39,806 nucleotides of DNA from an uncultured Blautia sp. (GTDB lineage: Bacteria; Bacillota; Clostridia; Lachnospirales; Lachnospiraceae): positions 1 to 39,806 of the forward strand of contig CAMBYR010000001.1 in assembly GCA_945872375.1 (NCBI GenBank), read 5' to 3'. The notes beneath the pieces were generated by a model. That model had not been told where the DNA came from and made no database searches. It worked only from the letters and a program-made list of their open reading frames with translations. The position numbers were made by a program, and so were the translations under genes. Positions 1-9,470 of this stretch are shown here, piece after piece. Position 1 is the stretch's first letter; each line of letters starts with the position of its first letter.

Positions 1-1659
1 AGGGAAAGAGGCATTACCATCAAATCTCAGGCAGTCCGTATCGTGTACCGTGCAAATGACGGTGAGGAATACATTTTCAATCTCATAGATACCCCGGGAC
101 ATGTGGATTTCAACTACGAGGTATCCCGAAGCCTTGCAGCCTGTGACGGCGCTGTGCTGGTAGTGGATGCCGCTCAGGGAATTGAAGCACAGACTCTTGC
201 CAACGTTTACCTGGCGCTGGATCACGACCTGGATGTGCTTCCTGTAATCAATAAGATCGATCTGCCCAGTGCGGAGCCGGAACGTGTCATCAATGAAATT
301 GAGGATATTATCGGTCTGGAAGCCCAGGATGCGCCTCAGATTTCTGCAAAGACCGGGCTGAACGTAGACCAGGTTCTGGAGCAGATCGTGGAAAAGATCC
401 CGGCTCCCTCCGGAAGTGTGGATGAGCCTTTGAAGGCCCTTATTTTTGATTCTATTTACGATTCCTACAAAGGGGTGATCGTGTTCATCCGTGTGATGGA
501 CGGAAGAGTGAAAAAAGGAACGCCGATCCGTATGATGGCCACCGGATTTACCACAGAGGTGGTGGAAGTGGGCTATTTTGGTGCTGGCCAGTTTATTCCC
601 TGCGAGGAGCTGACAGCGGGAATGGTAGGATATCTCACGGCCAGCATCAAAAATGTGCGGGATACCCGTGTGGGCGATACCGTCACCGACAGCTCCAGAC
701 CATGCAGCCAGGCCCTTCCGGGATACAAAAAAGTAAATCCCATGGTTTACTGCGGAATGTACCCTGCAGACGGAGCCCGGTACGGCGATCTTCGTGATGC
801 CCTGGAGAAGCTTCAGCTAAATGATGCTTCCCTGTTTTACGAGCCGGAAACATCCGTTGCCCTTGGATTTGGTTTCCGCTGCGGATTCCTGGGTCTTCTT
901 CATCTGGAGATCATTCAGGAACGTCTGGAAAGGGAATATAATCTGGACCTGGTGACCACAGCGCCCAGTGTTATTTATAAAGTACACAAGACCAATGGAG
1001 AAGTCATTGATCTGACCAACCCCACCAACCTTCCGGATCCTTCGGAGATCGATTATATGGAGGAACCGCTGGTCGATGCGGAGATCATGGTGACGACGGA
1101 GTTTATCGGGGCCATTATGGATCTTTGCCAGGAACGCCGGGGACAGTACCAGGGCATGGATTATATGGAAGAAACCCGTGCTCTTCTGAAATATAAGCTT
1201 CCGCTGAATGAGATCATTTATGATTTCTTTGATGCACTGAAATCCCGTTCCAGAGGGTATGCGTCTCTGGACTATGAGCTGTGCGGCTACGAACGAAGCG
1301 AGCTCGTGAAGCTGGATATTCTGGTCAATAAAGAAGATGTGGATGCCCTTTCCTTTATTGTTCATGCAGATACGGCTTATGAACGGGGAAGAAAAATGTG
1401 TGAAAAGCTGAAGGAAGAAAGTCCGCGGCAGCTCTTTGAAATTCCCATTCAGGCTGCCATCGGAAGCAAGATCATTGCCCGTGAAACGGTGAAGGCCATG
1501 AGGAAAGACGTTCTTGCCAAATGCTATGGCGGTGATATTACCCGAAAGAAGAAGCTTCTGGAAAAGCAGAAGGAAGGAAAGAAGCGTATGCGTCAGGTGG
1601 GAAATGTGGAAATTCCGCAGAAAGCGTTTATGAGCGTTCTGAAGCTGGACGATAAATAA
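1..1659 (+). CDS. lepA: Elongation factor 4 (LepA), 5'-truncated by window edge
   Basis: Ribosome-associated GTPase that back-translocates or remodels stalled ribosomes. The open frame runs in from base 1, so the true start lies outside; a GTG at 43 is internal. About 552 codons are present, against roughly 600 in the family, so only the N-terminal ~50 residues with the P-loop are missing. Visible motifs are ERGITIK (switch I) at the very start, DTPGHVDF (G3), NKIDLP (G4) and SAK (G5), then the EF-G-like domains and the basic LepA C-terminal domain ending in a Lys/Arg-rich tract and QKAFMSVLKLD. The next gene starts 11 nt downstream, so these genes are probably co-transcribed. Identification is secure. 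Confidence 0.97.
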   Translation, partial: RERGITIKSQAVRIVYRANDGEEYIFNLIDTPGHVDFNYEVSRSLAACDGAVLVVDAAQGIEAQTLANVYLALDHDLDVLPVINKIDLPSAEPERVINEIEDIIGLEAQDAPQISAKTGLNVDQVLEQIVEKIPAPSGSVDEPLKALIFDSIYDSYKGVIVFIRVMDGRVKKGTPIRMMATGFTTEVVEVGYFGAGQFIPCEELTAGMVGYLTASIKNVRDTRVGDTVTDSSRPCSQALPGYKKVNPMVYCGMYPADGARYGDLRDALEKLQLNDASLFYEPETSVALGFGFRCGFLGLLHLEIIQERLEREYNLDLVTTAPSVIYKVHKTNGEVIDLTNPTNLPDPSEIDYMEEPLVDAEIMVTTEFIGAIMDLCQERRGQYQGMDYMEETRALLKYKLPLNEIIYDFFDALKSRSRGYASLDYELCGYERSELVKLDILVNKEDVDALSFIVHADTAYERGRKMCEKLKEESPRQLFEIPIQAAIGSKIIARETVKAMRKDVLAKCYGGDITRKKKLLEKQKEGKKRMRQVGNVEIPQKAFMSVLKLDDK

Positions 1660-1670
1660 GGAGTTGCATT

Positions 1671-1952
1671 ATGAGAAAACGATACAGGATCATGGCGGCT
1701 GTTTTCCTTGCAGCAGGGCTGTTTTCCGGATGCGGCGGATCTAAGGATCCGGAAAGCACACAGGTGATTCAGCTTACCATTACTCCGGAGGCGACACCAA
1801 CTCCGGAGCTTTCTCAGGTGAATCCGGATGCAGTGGTAACAAACGGCAGTCTTACGATGATCAATGAGTACACAGCAGACCGCGGCACTCCTGCAGCAGA
1901 GACGGAGCAGGAGCCGGTGCCGGAGGAAGAAACATCTGATGAAGAATCATAA
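1671..1952 (+). CDS. Small acidic lipoprotein, function unknown
   Basis: A 93-residue predicted lipoprotein. The start at 1671 is preceded by AAGGAGTTGCATT. The N-terminus is basic (RKRYR), followed by a hydrophobic segment and a lipobox LFSG-C with the lipidated Cys at residue 21. The mature part is short, rich in Pro, Thr and Glu, and ends in an acidic tail (EEETSDEES). No enzymatic motif is visible. It probably sits on the outer face of the membrane as an extended, disordered chain. It lies between lepA and hemW, and its last 14 bases overlap the hemW coding region, so translation is likely coupled. Function cannot be assigned. Confidence 0.75.
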   Translation: MRKRYRIMAAVFLAAGLFSGCGGSKDPESTQVIQLTITPEATPTPELSQVNPDAVVTNGSLTMINEYTADRGTPAAETEQEPVPEEETSDEES

Positions 1953-3081
1953 TATGCCAAAGCCGCTGGAAATCTATGTCCACATTCCTTTTTGTGCAAA
2001 AAAATGTGCGTACTGTGATTTCCTGTCTGCCCCTGCAGGGAGAAAACAGCAGGAGGAGTATGGACAGGCGGTCAGAAAAGAGATCCGGGGATTGTCAGAT
2101 ACGGAGGATTTTGAGGTGGTTTCCGTTTTTTTCGGAGGAGGAACCCCGTCCCTTCCGGAGGCATCTCTTCTGACAGATATCCTGGATGAACTGAAAATAA
2201 AACTGAAATTTTCCCCGGAGGCAGAGATCACCATCGAAGCTAATCCGGGGACTTTGACGAAAGAGAAGCTTTCTGCCTATCGGAATGCCGGAATCAACCG
2301 CCTGAGTCTGGGGCTGCAGTCGGCAGATAACCGGGAACTGCAGATCCTTGGCAGGATCCATACCTTTGAAGAATTCCTGGAAAGCTGGCGGCTGGCGCTG
2401 GAAGCCGGATTTGACAATATCAATGTGGACCTGATGTTTGCCCTTCCGGATCAGACAGAGGCAGGATGGGAACAGACTCTTCGAAGAACGGCAAAGCTGG
2501 GACCTGCTCATATATCTGCATACAGCCTGATCGTCGAGGAGGGAACTCCCTTTGCAGAGAGAGAATTGAACCTTCCGGACGAGGATACGGAATACCGCAT
2601 GTATGACAGGACAGCGGAGGTTCTGGCGGAATACGGATATGAGCAGTATGAGATTTCCAATTATGCCAGACCTGGGGCTGCCTGCCGCCATAATCTGGGA
2701 TATTGGGACAGGACAGAATATCTGGGGATCGGTCTGGGCGCAGCTTCTCTTTTTGGCGGGCAGCGTTTTTCCAACACTGCAGTGATGGCAGAATATCTGG
2801 CAGACAGCGGTGATCCGAATAAAATCCGGAGAAATCTTCAGACGCTGACCCTCCAGGAGGAAATGGAAGAATTTATGTTTCTGGGACTTCGGAAAACAGC
2901 CGGAGTCAGCGAAGCGATATTCGAAGAGAAATTTGGAAAGAATATGAATGAAAAATATGGATCCGTCATTGAAAAATATGTGAGAACCGGATTTCTGGAG
3001 CGCAGGGATGGACATGTCCGTCTTACCGGAAGGGGAATTCACGTAAGCAATACCATTATGGCGGATTTCCTGGAAGGATAG
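1939..3081 (+). CDS. hemW: HemW-type radical SAM protein (heme chaperone family)
   Basis: Member of the HemN/HemW radical SAM family; HemW binds heme and a 4Fe-4S cluster and is not itself the coproporphyrinogen oxidase. From the chosen start the protein is 380 aa, the usual HemW length. The cluster motif is C19-x3-C23-x2-C26 in HIPFCAKKCAYCDF, followed by a GGGTP SAM-binding motif, a TIEANPGT segment and the C-terminal winged-helix HemN_C-like region. The ATG at 1939 is preceded by GGAGGAAG; an in-frame ATG at 1864 would add a low-complexity Arg/Gln stretch read through the lipoprotein gene and is rejected. ATG 1954 is a possible shorter start. The lepA-hemW neighbourhood is common in Firmicutes. 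Confidence 0.93.
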   Translation: MKNHNMPKPLEIYVHIPFCAKKCAYCDFLSAPAGRKQQEEYGQAVRKEIRGLSDTEDFEVVSVFFGGGTPSLPEASLLTDILDELKIKLKFSPEAEITIEANPGTLTKEKLSAYRNAGINRLSLGLQSADNRELQILGRIHTFEEFLESWRLALEAGFDNINVDLMFALPDQTEAGWEQTLRRTAKLGPAHISAYSLIVEEGTPFAERELNLPDEDTEYRMYDRTAEVLAEYGYEQYEISNYARPGAACRHNLGYWDRTEYLGIGLGAASLFGGQRFSNTAVMAEYLADSGDPNKIRRNLQTLTLQEEMEEFMFLGLRKTAGVSEAIFEEKFGKNMNEKYGSVIEKYVRTGFLERRDGHVRLTGRGIHVSNTIMADFLEG

Positions 3082-3103
3082 AGAGAACCGGCAGGAGGAA
3101 TAC

Positions 3104-5947
3104 ATGAAAACAAATACAAAAGGAAAGAAATTTATCAGAATAAGGGGCGCAAACGTCAATAATCTGAAAAATTTAAGTGTGGATATTCCAAGAGATGAAT
3201 TTGTGGTTTTTACCGGAGTCAGCGGCTCCGGTAAATCTTCTCTTGCATTTGATACCATATATGCGGAAGGACAGAGACGATATATGGAGTCCCTGTCCTC
3301 CTATGCCCGTCAGTTTCTCGGGCAGATGGAGAAGCCGGATGTGGAGCTGATCGAAGGTCTGCCGCCGGCCATTTCCATTGATCAGAAATCAACCAACAGA
3401 AACCCACGTTCCACGGTTGGAACGGTAACGGAGATTTACGATTATTTTCGTCTTCTGTATGCAAGGATCGGAATTCCCCACTGCCCGAAATGCGGCAGAG
3501 AAATCAGAAAACAGACCGTGGATCAGATGGTGGATACGATCATGAGTTTTCCGGAGCGTACAAAGCTTCAGCTTCTGGCACCTGTGGTGAGGGGACGGAA
3601 GGGAACGCATGCAAAGCTTCTGGAAAATGCCAGAAAGAGCGGCTATGTGCGTGTACAGATCGACGGAAACCTTTACGAATTGTCCGAGGAGATATCTCTG
3701 GATAAAAATATCAAGCATAACATCGAGATCATTGTGGACCGTCTTGTGGTGAAGCCGGGAATTCAGAAAAGACTGACAGATTCCATTGAAACGGTGCTGA
3801 ATCTGGCGGATGGTCTTCTGATGGTGGACACCATGGACGGAAATATTCACAATTTCAGCCAGAGTTTTTCCTGCCCGTCCTGCGAGATCAGTATTTCGGA
3901 AATCGAGCCAAGAAGCTTTTCCTTTAATAATCCTTTTGGAGCCTGCCCGTCCTGTGCAGGTCTTGGCTACCGCATGGAGTTTGATCCGGATCTGATGATT
4001 CCGGACCGGTCCTTAAGCATTCTGGAAGGAGCCATTGCGGTGATGGGATGGCAGTCCTGCACGGACAAGGGGAGCTTCACAAGGGCGATCCTGGATGCGC
4101 TGGCAAGGGAATATCGGTTCAGCCTGGAGACGCCTTTCCGGGAGTACCCCGCGGAAATCCAGAATCTTCTGATCTACGGAACCAACAGCCGCTCCGTAAA
4201 GGTCCACTATAAGGGCCAGAGAGGAGAGGGGATCTATGATGTGACATTCCCGGGACTTGTGCGCAATGTGGAGCAGCGGTATCGTGAAACCGGGTCTGAT
4301 ACCATGAAGCAGGAATATGAAACCTTTATGCGGATCACGCCCTGTAAGGAATGCCGCGGACAACGATTGAAAAAAGAGGCCCTTGCCGTAACAGTCAGCG
4401 GAAAAAATATTTATGAGGTGACAGAGCTTTCTATTGAAAAGCTCAGAGAATTTATGGGAAATCTGGATCTGACAGAACAGCAGGAGCTGATCGGCCGGCA
4501 GATCCTGAAGGAGATCCGCGCCCGGGTTGGCTTCCTTTCCGAGGTTGGCCTGAATTATCTGTCTCTGGGCCGTGCCACGGGAACTCTTTCCGGCGGTGAA
4601 GCACAGCGAATCCGTCTTGCCACTCAGATCGGTTCCGGCCTTGTGGGGGTTGCCTATATTCTGGACGAACCGAGTATTGGCCTTCATCAGAGGGATAATG
4701 ACAAGCTTCTGCGCTCACTGATGCGTCTCAGGGATATGGGAAACAGCCTGATCGTGGTGGAACATGATGAGGATACCATGCGTGCAGCCGACTGCGTGGT
4801 GGATATTGGTCCCGGTGCAGGAGAACACGGAGGAAAACTTGTGCAGATCGGTACGGCGGAAGATCTGATGAACAATCCGGAATCCCTGACAGGTGCCTAT
4901 CTCAGCGGAAAAATCCGGATTCCGGTTCCGGCAGAACGGAAAAAGCCTGCAGGTTATCTGAAAATTCTGGGTGCCGCGGAGAACAACCTGAAAAATGTGA
5001 ATGTGGAGATCCCCCTTGGGGTCATGACCTGTATTACCGGTGTATCGGGATCGGGAAAAAGTTCGCTGATCAATGAAATTCTGTATAAACGTCTTGCAAG
5101 GGATCTGAATCATGCCAGAACGATTCCGGGAAAACACAGGGATATTGAGGGCATCAGACAGCTGGATAAGGTAATCGCTATCGATCAGTCCCCCATTGGG
5201 CGGACGCCGCGGTCGAATCCTGCTACTTATACCGGTGTGTTTGATCAGATCCGGGACCTGTTTGCATCGACAGCAGATGCGAAGGCCAGAGGCTATAAGA
5301 AGGGCAGATTCAGCTTTAATGTCAAGGGTGGAAGATGCGAGGCCTGCAGCGGTGACGGTATTGTGAAAATCGAAATGCATTTCCTGTCGGATGTCTATGT
5401 GCCCTGTGAGGTCTGCCGCGGAAAACGGTACAACAGGGAGACGCTGGAAGTGCGTTATAAGGATAAAAATATTTACGATGTGCTGAATATGACTGTGGAG
5501 GAGGCTCTGACATTTTTTGAAAATGTGCCGTCCATCAGGAGAAAGATTGAAACTCTTTATGATGTGGGACTTTCCTATATCCGTCTGGGTCAGCCATCTA
5601 CAGAACTTTCCGGAGGAGAAGCACAGAGAATTAAACTGGCGACAGAGCTGAGCCGCAGAAGTACCGGAAAAACCATTTATATTCTGGATGAGCCCACTAC
5701 GGGTCTGCATTTCGCAGATGTGCACAAGCTGATCGACATTCTTCGCAGGCTGACGGAAGGCGGCAATACAGTGGTGGTGATCGAGCATAATCTGGATGTG
5801 ATCAAAACGGCGGATTATATTATTGATCTTGGACCGGAAGGCGGAGATCAGGGCGGAACTGTAATCGCACAGGGAACGCCGGAGGAGATTGCGAAAAATT
5901 CCGCTTCCTATACAGGCCAGTATGTGGCAAGGTATCTGGAGGAGTAA
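3104..5947 (+). CDS. uvrA: Excinuclease ABC subunit A (UvrA)
   Basis: Damage-recognition ATPase of nucleotide excision repair; works as a dimer with UvrB in the cytoplasm. The 947 aa match the family length. There are two ABC ATPase halves: the first Walker A is GVSGSGKSS (residues 38-46), the second GVSGSGKSS follows at about residue 647, and there are two LSGGEAQRI signature motifs and two ILDEP Walker B motifs. Zinc-binding CxxC pairs are visible near residues 127, 264/285 and in CEAC...CEVC of the second half. The start is preceded by GGAGGAATAC. It begins 22 nt after hemW. No frame disruption. Confidence 0.98.
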   Translation: MKTNTKGKKFIRIRGANVNNLKNLSVDIPRDEFVVFTGVSGSGKSSLAFDTIYAEGQRRYMESLSSYARQFLGQMEKPDVELIEGLPPAISIDQKSTNRNPRSTVGTVTEIYDYFRLLYARIGIPHCPKCGREIRKQTVDQMVDTIMSFPERTKLQLLAPVVRGRKGTHAKLLENARKSGYVRVQIDGNLYELSEEISLDKNIKHNIEIIVDRLVVKPGIQKRLTDSIETVLNLADGLLMVDTMDGNIHNFSQSFSCPSCEISISEIEPRSFSFNNPFGACPSCAGLGYRMEFDPDLMIPDRSLSILEGAIAVMGWQSCTDKGSFTRAILDALAREYRFSLETPFREYPAEIQNLLIYGTNSRSVKVHYKGQRGEGIYDVTFPGLVRNVEQRYRETGSDTMKQEYETFMRITPCKECRGQRLKKEALAVTVSGKNIYEVTELSIEKLREFMGNLDLTEQQELIGRQILKEIRARVGFLSEVGLNYLSLGRATGTLSGGEAQRIRLATQIGSGLVGVAYILDEPSIGLHQRDNDKLLRSLMRLRDMGNSLIVVEHDEDTMRAADCVVDIGPGAGEHGGKLVQIGTAEDLMNNPESLTGAYLSGKIRIPVPAERKKPAGYLKILGAAENNLKNVNVEIPLGVMTCITGVSGSGKSSLINEILYKRLARDLNHARTIPGKHRDIEGIRQLDKVIAIDQSPIGRTPRSNPATYTGVFDQIRDLFASTADAKARGYKKGRFSFNVKGGRCEACSGDGIVKIEMHFLSDVYVPCEVCRGKRYNRETLEVRYKDKNIYDVLNMTVEEALTFFENVPSIRRKIETLYDVGLSYIRLGQPSTELSGGEAQRIKLATELSRRSTGKTIYILDEPTTGLHFADVHKLIDILRRLTEGGNTVVVIEHNLDVIKTADYIIDLGPEGGDQGGTVIAQGTPEEIAKNSASYTGQYVARYLEE

Positions 5948-5950
5948 CAT

Positions 5951-5970
5951 GAAAAGAGACTTTTCTTTTT
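5951..5970 (+). terminator. Possible weak terminator after uvrA
   Basis: GAAAAG (5951-5956), a 3-nt loop and CTTTTC (5960-5965) form a 6-bp AT-rich hairpin that runs into five T residues. The geometry fits a Rho-independent terminator right after the uvrA stop, but the stem is weak, so the call is tentative. Confidence 0.3.
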
Positions 5971-5983
5971 AAGCAATGTTGTA

Positions 5984-5989
5984 TATAAT
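5984..5989 (+). promoter_or_regulatory. Candidate -10 element for the mreB-family gene
   Basis: A perfect TATAAT lies in the 159-nt gap between uvrA and mreB. The sequence 17 nt upstream is T-rich and has no good TTGACA match, so this is a plausible promoter with a poor -35. It would give a leader of about 110 nt before the mreB start. Confidence 0.35.
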
Positions 5990-6106
5990 GATACCAGGAA
6001 AAGCACGGAGCAATCCGCAGGTATCATAGTTGGAGTCAAAGTTACTGTTCAAAGGTAATATCCCGAGACAGTCAAAAGCCCGAAAAAGCAGAAAGGGGGG
6101 AGGCTT

Positions 6107-7096
6107 ATGCCGGCAAGTGATATAGGAATCGATCTTGGAACCAGAAACTGTCTGGTATATTCCACAGGAAAGGGTCTTGTACTGAAAGAGCCTTCCGTAG
6201 TGGTATACGACAAAGAAACCGAAAAAATACGAGCCATCGGAGAAGAAGCACGCCAGATGACAGGACATCTGACTTCGGGCATGGAGCTGATCCGTCCGAT
6301 TCGTCAGGGGATGATCGTAGACTATAAAGTCATGGAAAAAATGCTGAAATATTTTGTCGCAAGAGCCCTGGGCAGACGAGCCTTCCGGAAACCACGCATC
6401 AGCATCTGTGTCCCAAGCGGGATCACAGAAATCGAGCGGAAAGCCATAGAAGAAGCAACCTTTCAGTCCGGCGCAAGAGACGTGTTCCTCATAGAAGAAC
6501 CCATTGCGGCCGCCATCGGGGCAGGGGTGGACATCACCAAGCCATATGGAACCCTGATCGTGGATATCGGAGCAGGAACCACAGACGCAGCAGTCATCTC
6601 CCTGTCAGGTGTGGTGGTATCCGGATCTGTGAAGGTGGCAGGAGATGCATTCAACCAGGCAATTATGGATTATTTAAGGAGCACCCACAGCCTGTTTATC
6701 GGTGAGGATGCTGCAGAGAAAATAAAAATAGAAATCGGAACTGCAAGTCAGGAGTCAAATCCCAGAACCATGGAAGTAAAAGGCCGAAATATTATGACCG
6801 GCCTTCCAAAAGTGATGACTCTTACATCTGAAGAAGTGCGGATGGCACTTCGGGAGCCTACAGGACAGATCGTGGAACTGGTACACAGCATTCTGGAAAA
6901 AACACCGCCGGAGCTGGCTGCGGATATTGTGGACAGAGGAATCATCCTGACAGGCGGAGGCGCGCTTCTTCATGGAATGGACGCGCTGATCGAGCAGAAA
7001 ACAGGTGTTTCTGCCACGACCGTTCAGGATGCTATGACGGCAGTTGTGATTGGAACAGGAAAATATGCGGATGTCATGGAAAAATCACCATATTGA
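6107..7096 (+). CDS. mreB: MreB/Mbl-family rod-shape actin homologue
   Basis: Bacterial actin homologue that forms membrane-associated filaments and guides lateral wall synthesis. The protein is 329 aa, typical of MreB. Phosphate-1 motif GIDLGTRNCLVY lies at the N-terminus, phosphate-2 VDIGAGTTDAAV near residue 155, and the adenosine motif ILTGGGALLHGMD near residue 285. The start follows a strong AGAAAGGGGGGAGG ribosome-binding region. The gene stands alone, without mreC/mreD, so it may be an Mbl or MreBH paralogue instead of the mreBCD-operon copy. A terminator follows at 7132-7160. Confidence 0.93.
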   Translation: MPASDIGIDLGTRNCLVYSTGKGLVLKEPSVVVYDKETEKIRAIGEEARQMTGHLTSGMELIRPIRQGMIVDYKVMEKMLKYFVARALGRRAFRKPRISICVPSGITEIERKAIEEATFQSGARDVFLIEEPIAAAIGAGVDITKPYGTLIVDIGAGTTDAAVISLSGVVVSGSVKVAGDAFNQAIMDYLRSTHSLFIGEDAAEKIKIEIGTASQESNPRTMEVKGRNIMTGLPKVMTLTSEEVRMALREPTGQIVELVHSILEKTPPELAADIVDRGIILTGGGALLHGMDALIEQKTGVSATTVQDAMTAVVIGTGKYADVMEKSPY

Positions 7097-7131
7097 TTTT
7101 GGGGGATGTCCGTCTGTCAGTTGAAAACGGA

Positions 7132-7160
7132 GGGTGCTGCACGGGAGCAGTGCCCTTTTT
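7132..7160 (+). terminator. Rho-independent terminator between mreB and recD2
   Basis: GGGTGCTGC (7132-7140) pairs with GCAGTGCCC (7147-7155) through nine base pairs, two of them G-T, around a 6-nt loop, and is followed by TTTTT. It ends only 7 nt before the recD2 Shine-Dalgarno site, so recD2 is either read through it or started from a promoter inside or just upstream of the hairpin. Confidence 0.75.
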
Positions 7161-7178
7161 ACCATACAGGAGGAATGG

Positions 7179-9425
7179 ATGAGCGAAACAGTAACCGGAT
7201 ATATCGATCATATTATTTTCCGGAATGAAGACAATGGGTATACGGTCATGGTCCTGAAGAACCAGGATGGAGAAGAGCTGACCTGTGTGGGGACGTTCCC
7301 GGCAGTCAGCCAGGGAGTTTCCATAGAAGCCACAGGCTCCTACACCCGCCATTCCGTATATGGAAAGCAGTTTCAGATACAGTCTTTTACAGAAAAGATG
7401 CCGGAGGATTCCCTTGCCATGGAACGGTATCTGGGCTCCGGTGCCATCAAAGGAATCGGCGCAGCTCTGGCAGGAAGGATTGTCCGCCATTTTGGAGAGG
7501 ATACCCTGCGTATCGTGGAGGAGGAACCGGAACGGCTTGCGGAGGTAAAGGGAATCAGTGAAAAAAAGGCACGGGAGATTGCGGCACAGGTAACGGAAAA
7601 GGCCGATATGAGACGGGCCATGATGTTTTTGCAGAAATACGGCATTTCCCTGAATCTGGGTGCAAAGATCTACCAGAAATACCGGGAATCCGTATATAGT
7701 GTTCTGCAGGAGAATCCCTATCGTCTGGCAGATGATATCAGCGGCGTCGGATTTAAGATCGCCGATGAAATTGCATCCCGAATCGGGATTCATACAGATT
7801 CAGATTACAGGATCCGAAGCGGAATGATGTATACTCTTTTGCAGGCTTCCGGCGAAGGGCACATTTATCTGCCAAAGAAGATTCTTTTTTCCAGAGCGTC
7901 GGAGCTTCTGGACGTGGACCCTTCCTATATGGAAAAGCACCTGATGGATCTTTCTCTGGAAAGAAAAGTGATCCTGAAGGAACAGGAGGATTCTCTTCTT
8001 GTTTATCCGTCCATGTATTACCGGCTGGAACTGAATACAGCCAGGATGCTCTCGGAACTGAATATTTTGTGTCCGGAGGATCCTGCTCTGATGGACAGGA
8101 GGATTGCCGGAATTGAAAAAGAGACAGGAATGGTCCTGGATGAGATGCAGAGAAAGGCAGTAAAAGAGGCTGCATGCCATGGCCTGTTCATTCTCACCGG
8201 AGGACCCGGTACCGGAAAGACCACGACCATCAATGCCATTATCCGGTATTTTGAAGGAGAAGGCGCAGAGCTTCGGCTTGCGGCGCCTACCGGCCGTGCG
8301 GCCAAACGTATGACGGAAACAACGGGATATGAAGCACAGACCATTCACCGTCTTCTGGAGCTTACCGGGCTTCCGGACGAGGAGCGGGAAGGGCAGCCCA
8401 TTCATTTTGAACGAAATGCGGAAAATCCGCTTGAAGCAGATGTGATCATCATTGATGAAATGTCCATGGTGGATATTCATCTGATGCATTCTCTCCTGCA
8501 GGCCATAACGGCCGGCACCAGACTGGTTCTGGTAGGAGATGAAAATCAGCTTCCCAGCGTGGGACCGGGAAATGTACTGCGGGATATCATCCGTTCCGGA
8601 TGTTTTCCGGTGGTAGAGCTTACCAAGATCTTCCGCCAGGCATCGGAGAGCGATATTGTGGTAAATGCGCACAGGATCAACCGGGGGGAACCGGTGACAC
8701 TGGATAATAAAAGCAGGGATTTCTTTTTCCTGAAGCGTTATGATGCGGATGTGATCATTCGTGTGCTCATCGCGCTGATCCAGGAAAAGCTGCCGCGCTA
8801 TGTGGAGGCAAGGCCCTTTGATATTCAGGTGCTGACGCCTATGCGAAAAGGACTTCTGGGAGTGGAAAGGCTGAATCAGATCCTTCAGATGTATCTGAAC
8901 CCGGAAGATGGAAGAAAAAAAGAAAAGGAAGTGGGTCAGCATCTCTTCCGTGAAGGCGACAAGGTGATGCAGATCCGGAACAACTACCAGATGGAATGGG
9001 AGGTCCGGGGGAAATATGGAATTCCTGTGGAGAAAGGTGTGGGCGTATTTAATGGTGATACCGGCATTTTGAAAACCATCAATGAATTTGCGGAAACGGC
9101 GGAAGTGGAGTTTGAGGACGGACGGTTTGCCGAATATTCCTTTAAGCAGCTGGAAGAGCTGGAGCTGGCTTATGCCATTACCATCCATAAATCACAGGGA
9201 TCGGAGTACCCGGCTGTGGTGATGCCTATTCTTTCCGGACCGAGAATGCTTCTGAACAGAAACCTTCTGTATACGGCGGTGACAAGGGCACGAAAATGTG
9301 TGACAATCGTGGGAAGCGAGGAAACCTTCCGTGAAATGATACGAAACGAAGAACAGCAGAAACGGTTCAGTACCCTGGATGTGAGAATTCAGGAACTGGA
9401 AAGGATCAGAGAGCCATCTGTCTGA
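7179..9425 (+). CDS. recD2: RecD2-type ATP-dependent DNA helicase (YrrC family)
   Basis: Superfamily 1B 5'-3' DNA helicase of the RecD2 type, found without RecBC and linked to replication-fork and mismatch repair. From ATG 7179 (AGGAGG five nt upstream) the protein is 748 aa. The N-terminal domain is OB-like, followed by helix-hairpin-helix repeats (GAIKGIGAALAGRI, AEVKGISEKKAREI). Walker A GGPGTGKTT has Lys347; Walker B is IIIDEMSMVD; helicase motifs GDENQLPSVGPG and the C-terminal UvrD-like AITIHKSQGSEYP and LYTAVTRAR are present. An in-frame start at 7134 would put the terminator hairpin inside the coding region and is rejected. The next gene is 45 nt away. Confidence 0.95.
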   Translation: MSETVTGYIDHIIFRNEDNGYTVMVLKNQDGEELTCVGTFPAVSQGVSIEATGSYTRHSVYGKQFQIQSFTEKMPEDSLAMERYLGSGAIKGIGAALAGRIVRHFGEDTLRIVEEEPERLAEVKGISEKKAREIAAQVTEKADMRRAMMFLQKYGISLNLGAKIYQKYRESVYSVLQENPYRLADDISGVGFKIADEIASRIGIHTDSDYRIRSGMMYTLLQASGEGHIYLPKKILFSRASELLDVDPSYMEKHLMDLSLERKVILKEQEDSLLVYPSMYYRLELNTARMLSELNILCPEDPALMDRRIAGIEKETGMVLDEMQRKAVKEAACHGLFILTGGPGTGKTTTINAIIRYFEGEGAELRLAAPTGRAAKRMTETTGYEAQTIHRLLELTGLPDEEREGQPIHFERNAENPLEADVIIIDEMSMVDIHLMHSLLQAITAGTRLVLVGDENQLPSVGPGNVLRDIIRSGCFPVVELTKIFRQASESDIVVNAHRINRGEPVTLDNKSRDFFFLKRYDADVIIRVLIALIQEKLPRYVEARPFDIQVLTPMRKGLLGVERLNQILQMYLNPEDGRKKEKEVGQHLFREGDKVMQIRNNYQMEWEVRGKYGIPVEKGVGVFNGDTGILKTINEFAETAEVEFEDGRFAEYSFKQLEELELAYAITIHKSQGSEYPAVVMPILSGPRMLLNRNLLYTAVTRARKCVTIVGSEETFREMIRNEEQQKRFSTLDVRIQELERIREPSV

Positions 9426-9470
9426 TCATGGAAAAAACTGAGGGGCGTCATCGGGGAGAAAGGACGCTGA

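Noticed and set aside
817..1365. Long antisense open frames, for example within lepA, uvrA, recD2 and rfbB
   Set aside because: They lie opposite strongly conserved genes, lack ribosome-binding sites and have His/Cys/Ile-rich translations typical of shadow frames in this codon usage.
1864..1938. Longer hemW start
   Set aside because: It would read the lipoprotein gene out of frame into an Arg/Gln-rich low-complexity leader; the ATG at 1939 has a Shine-Dalgarno site and gives normal length.
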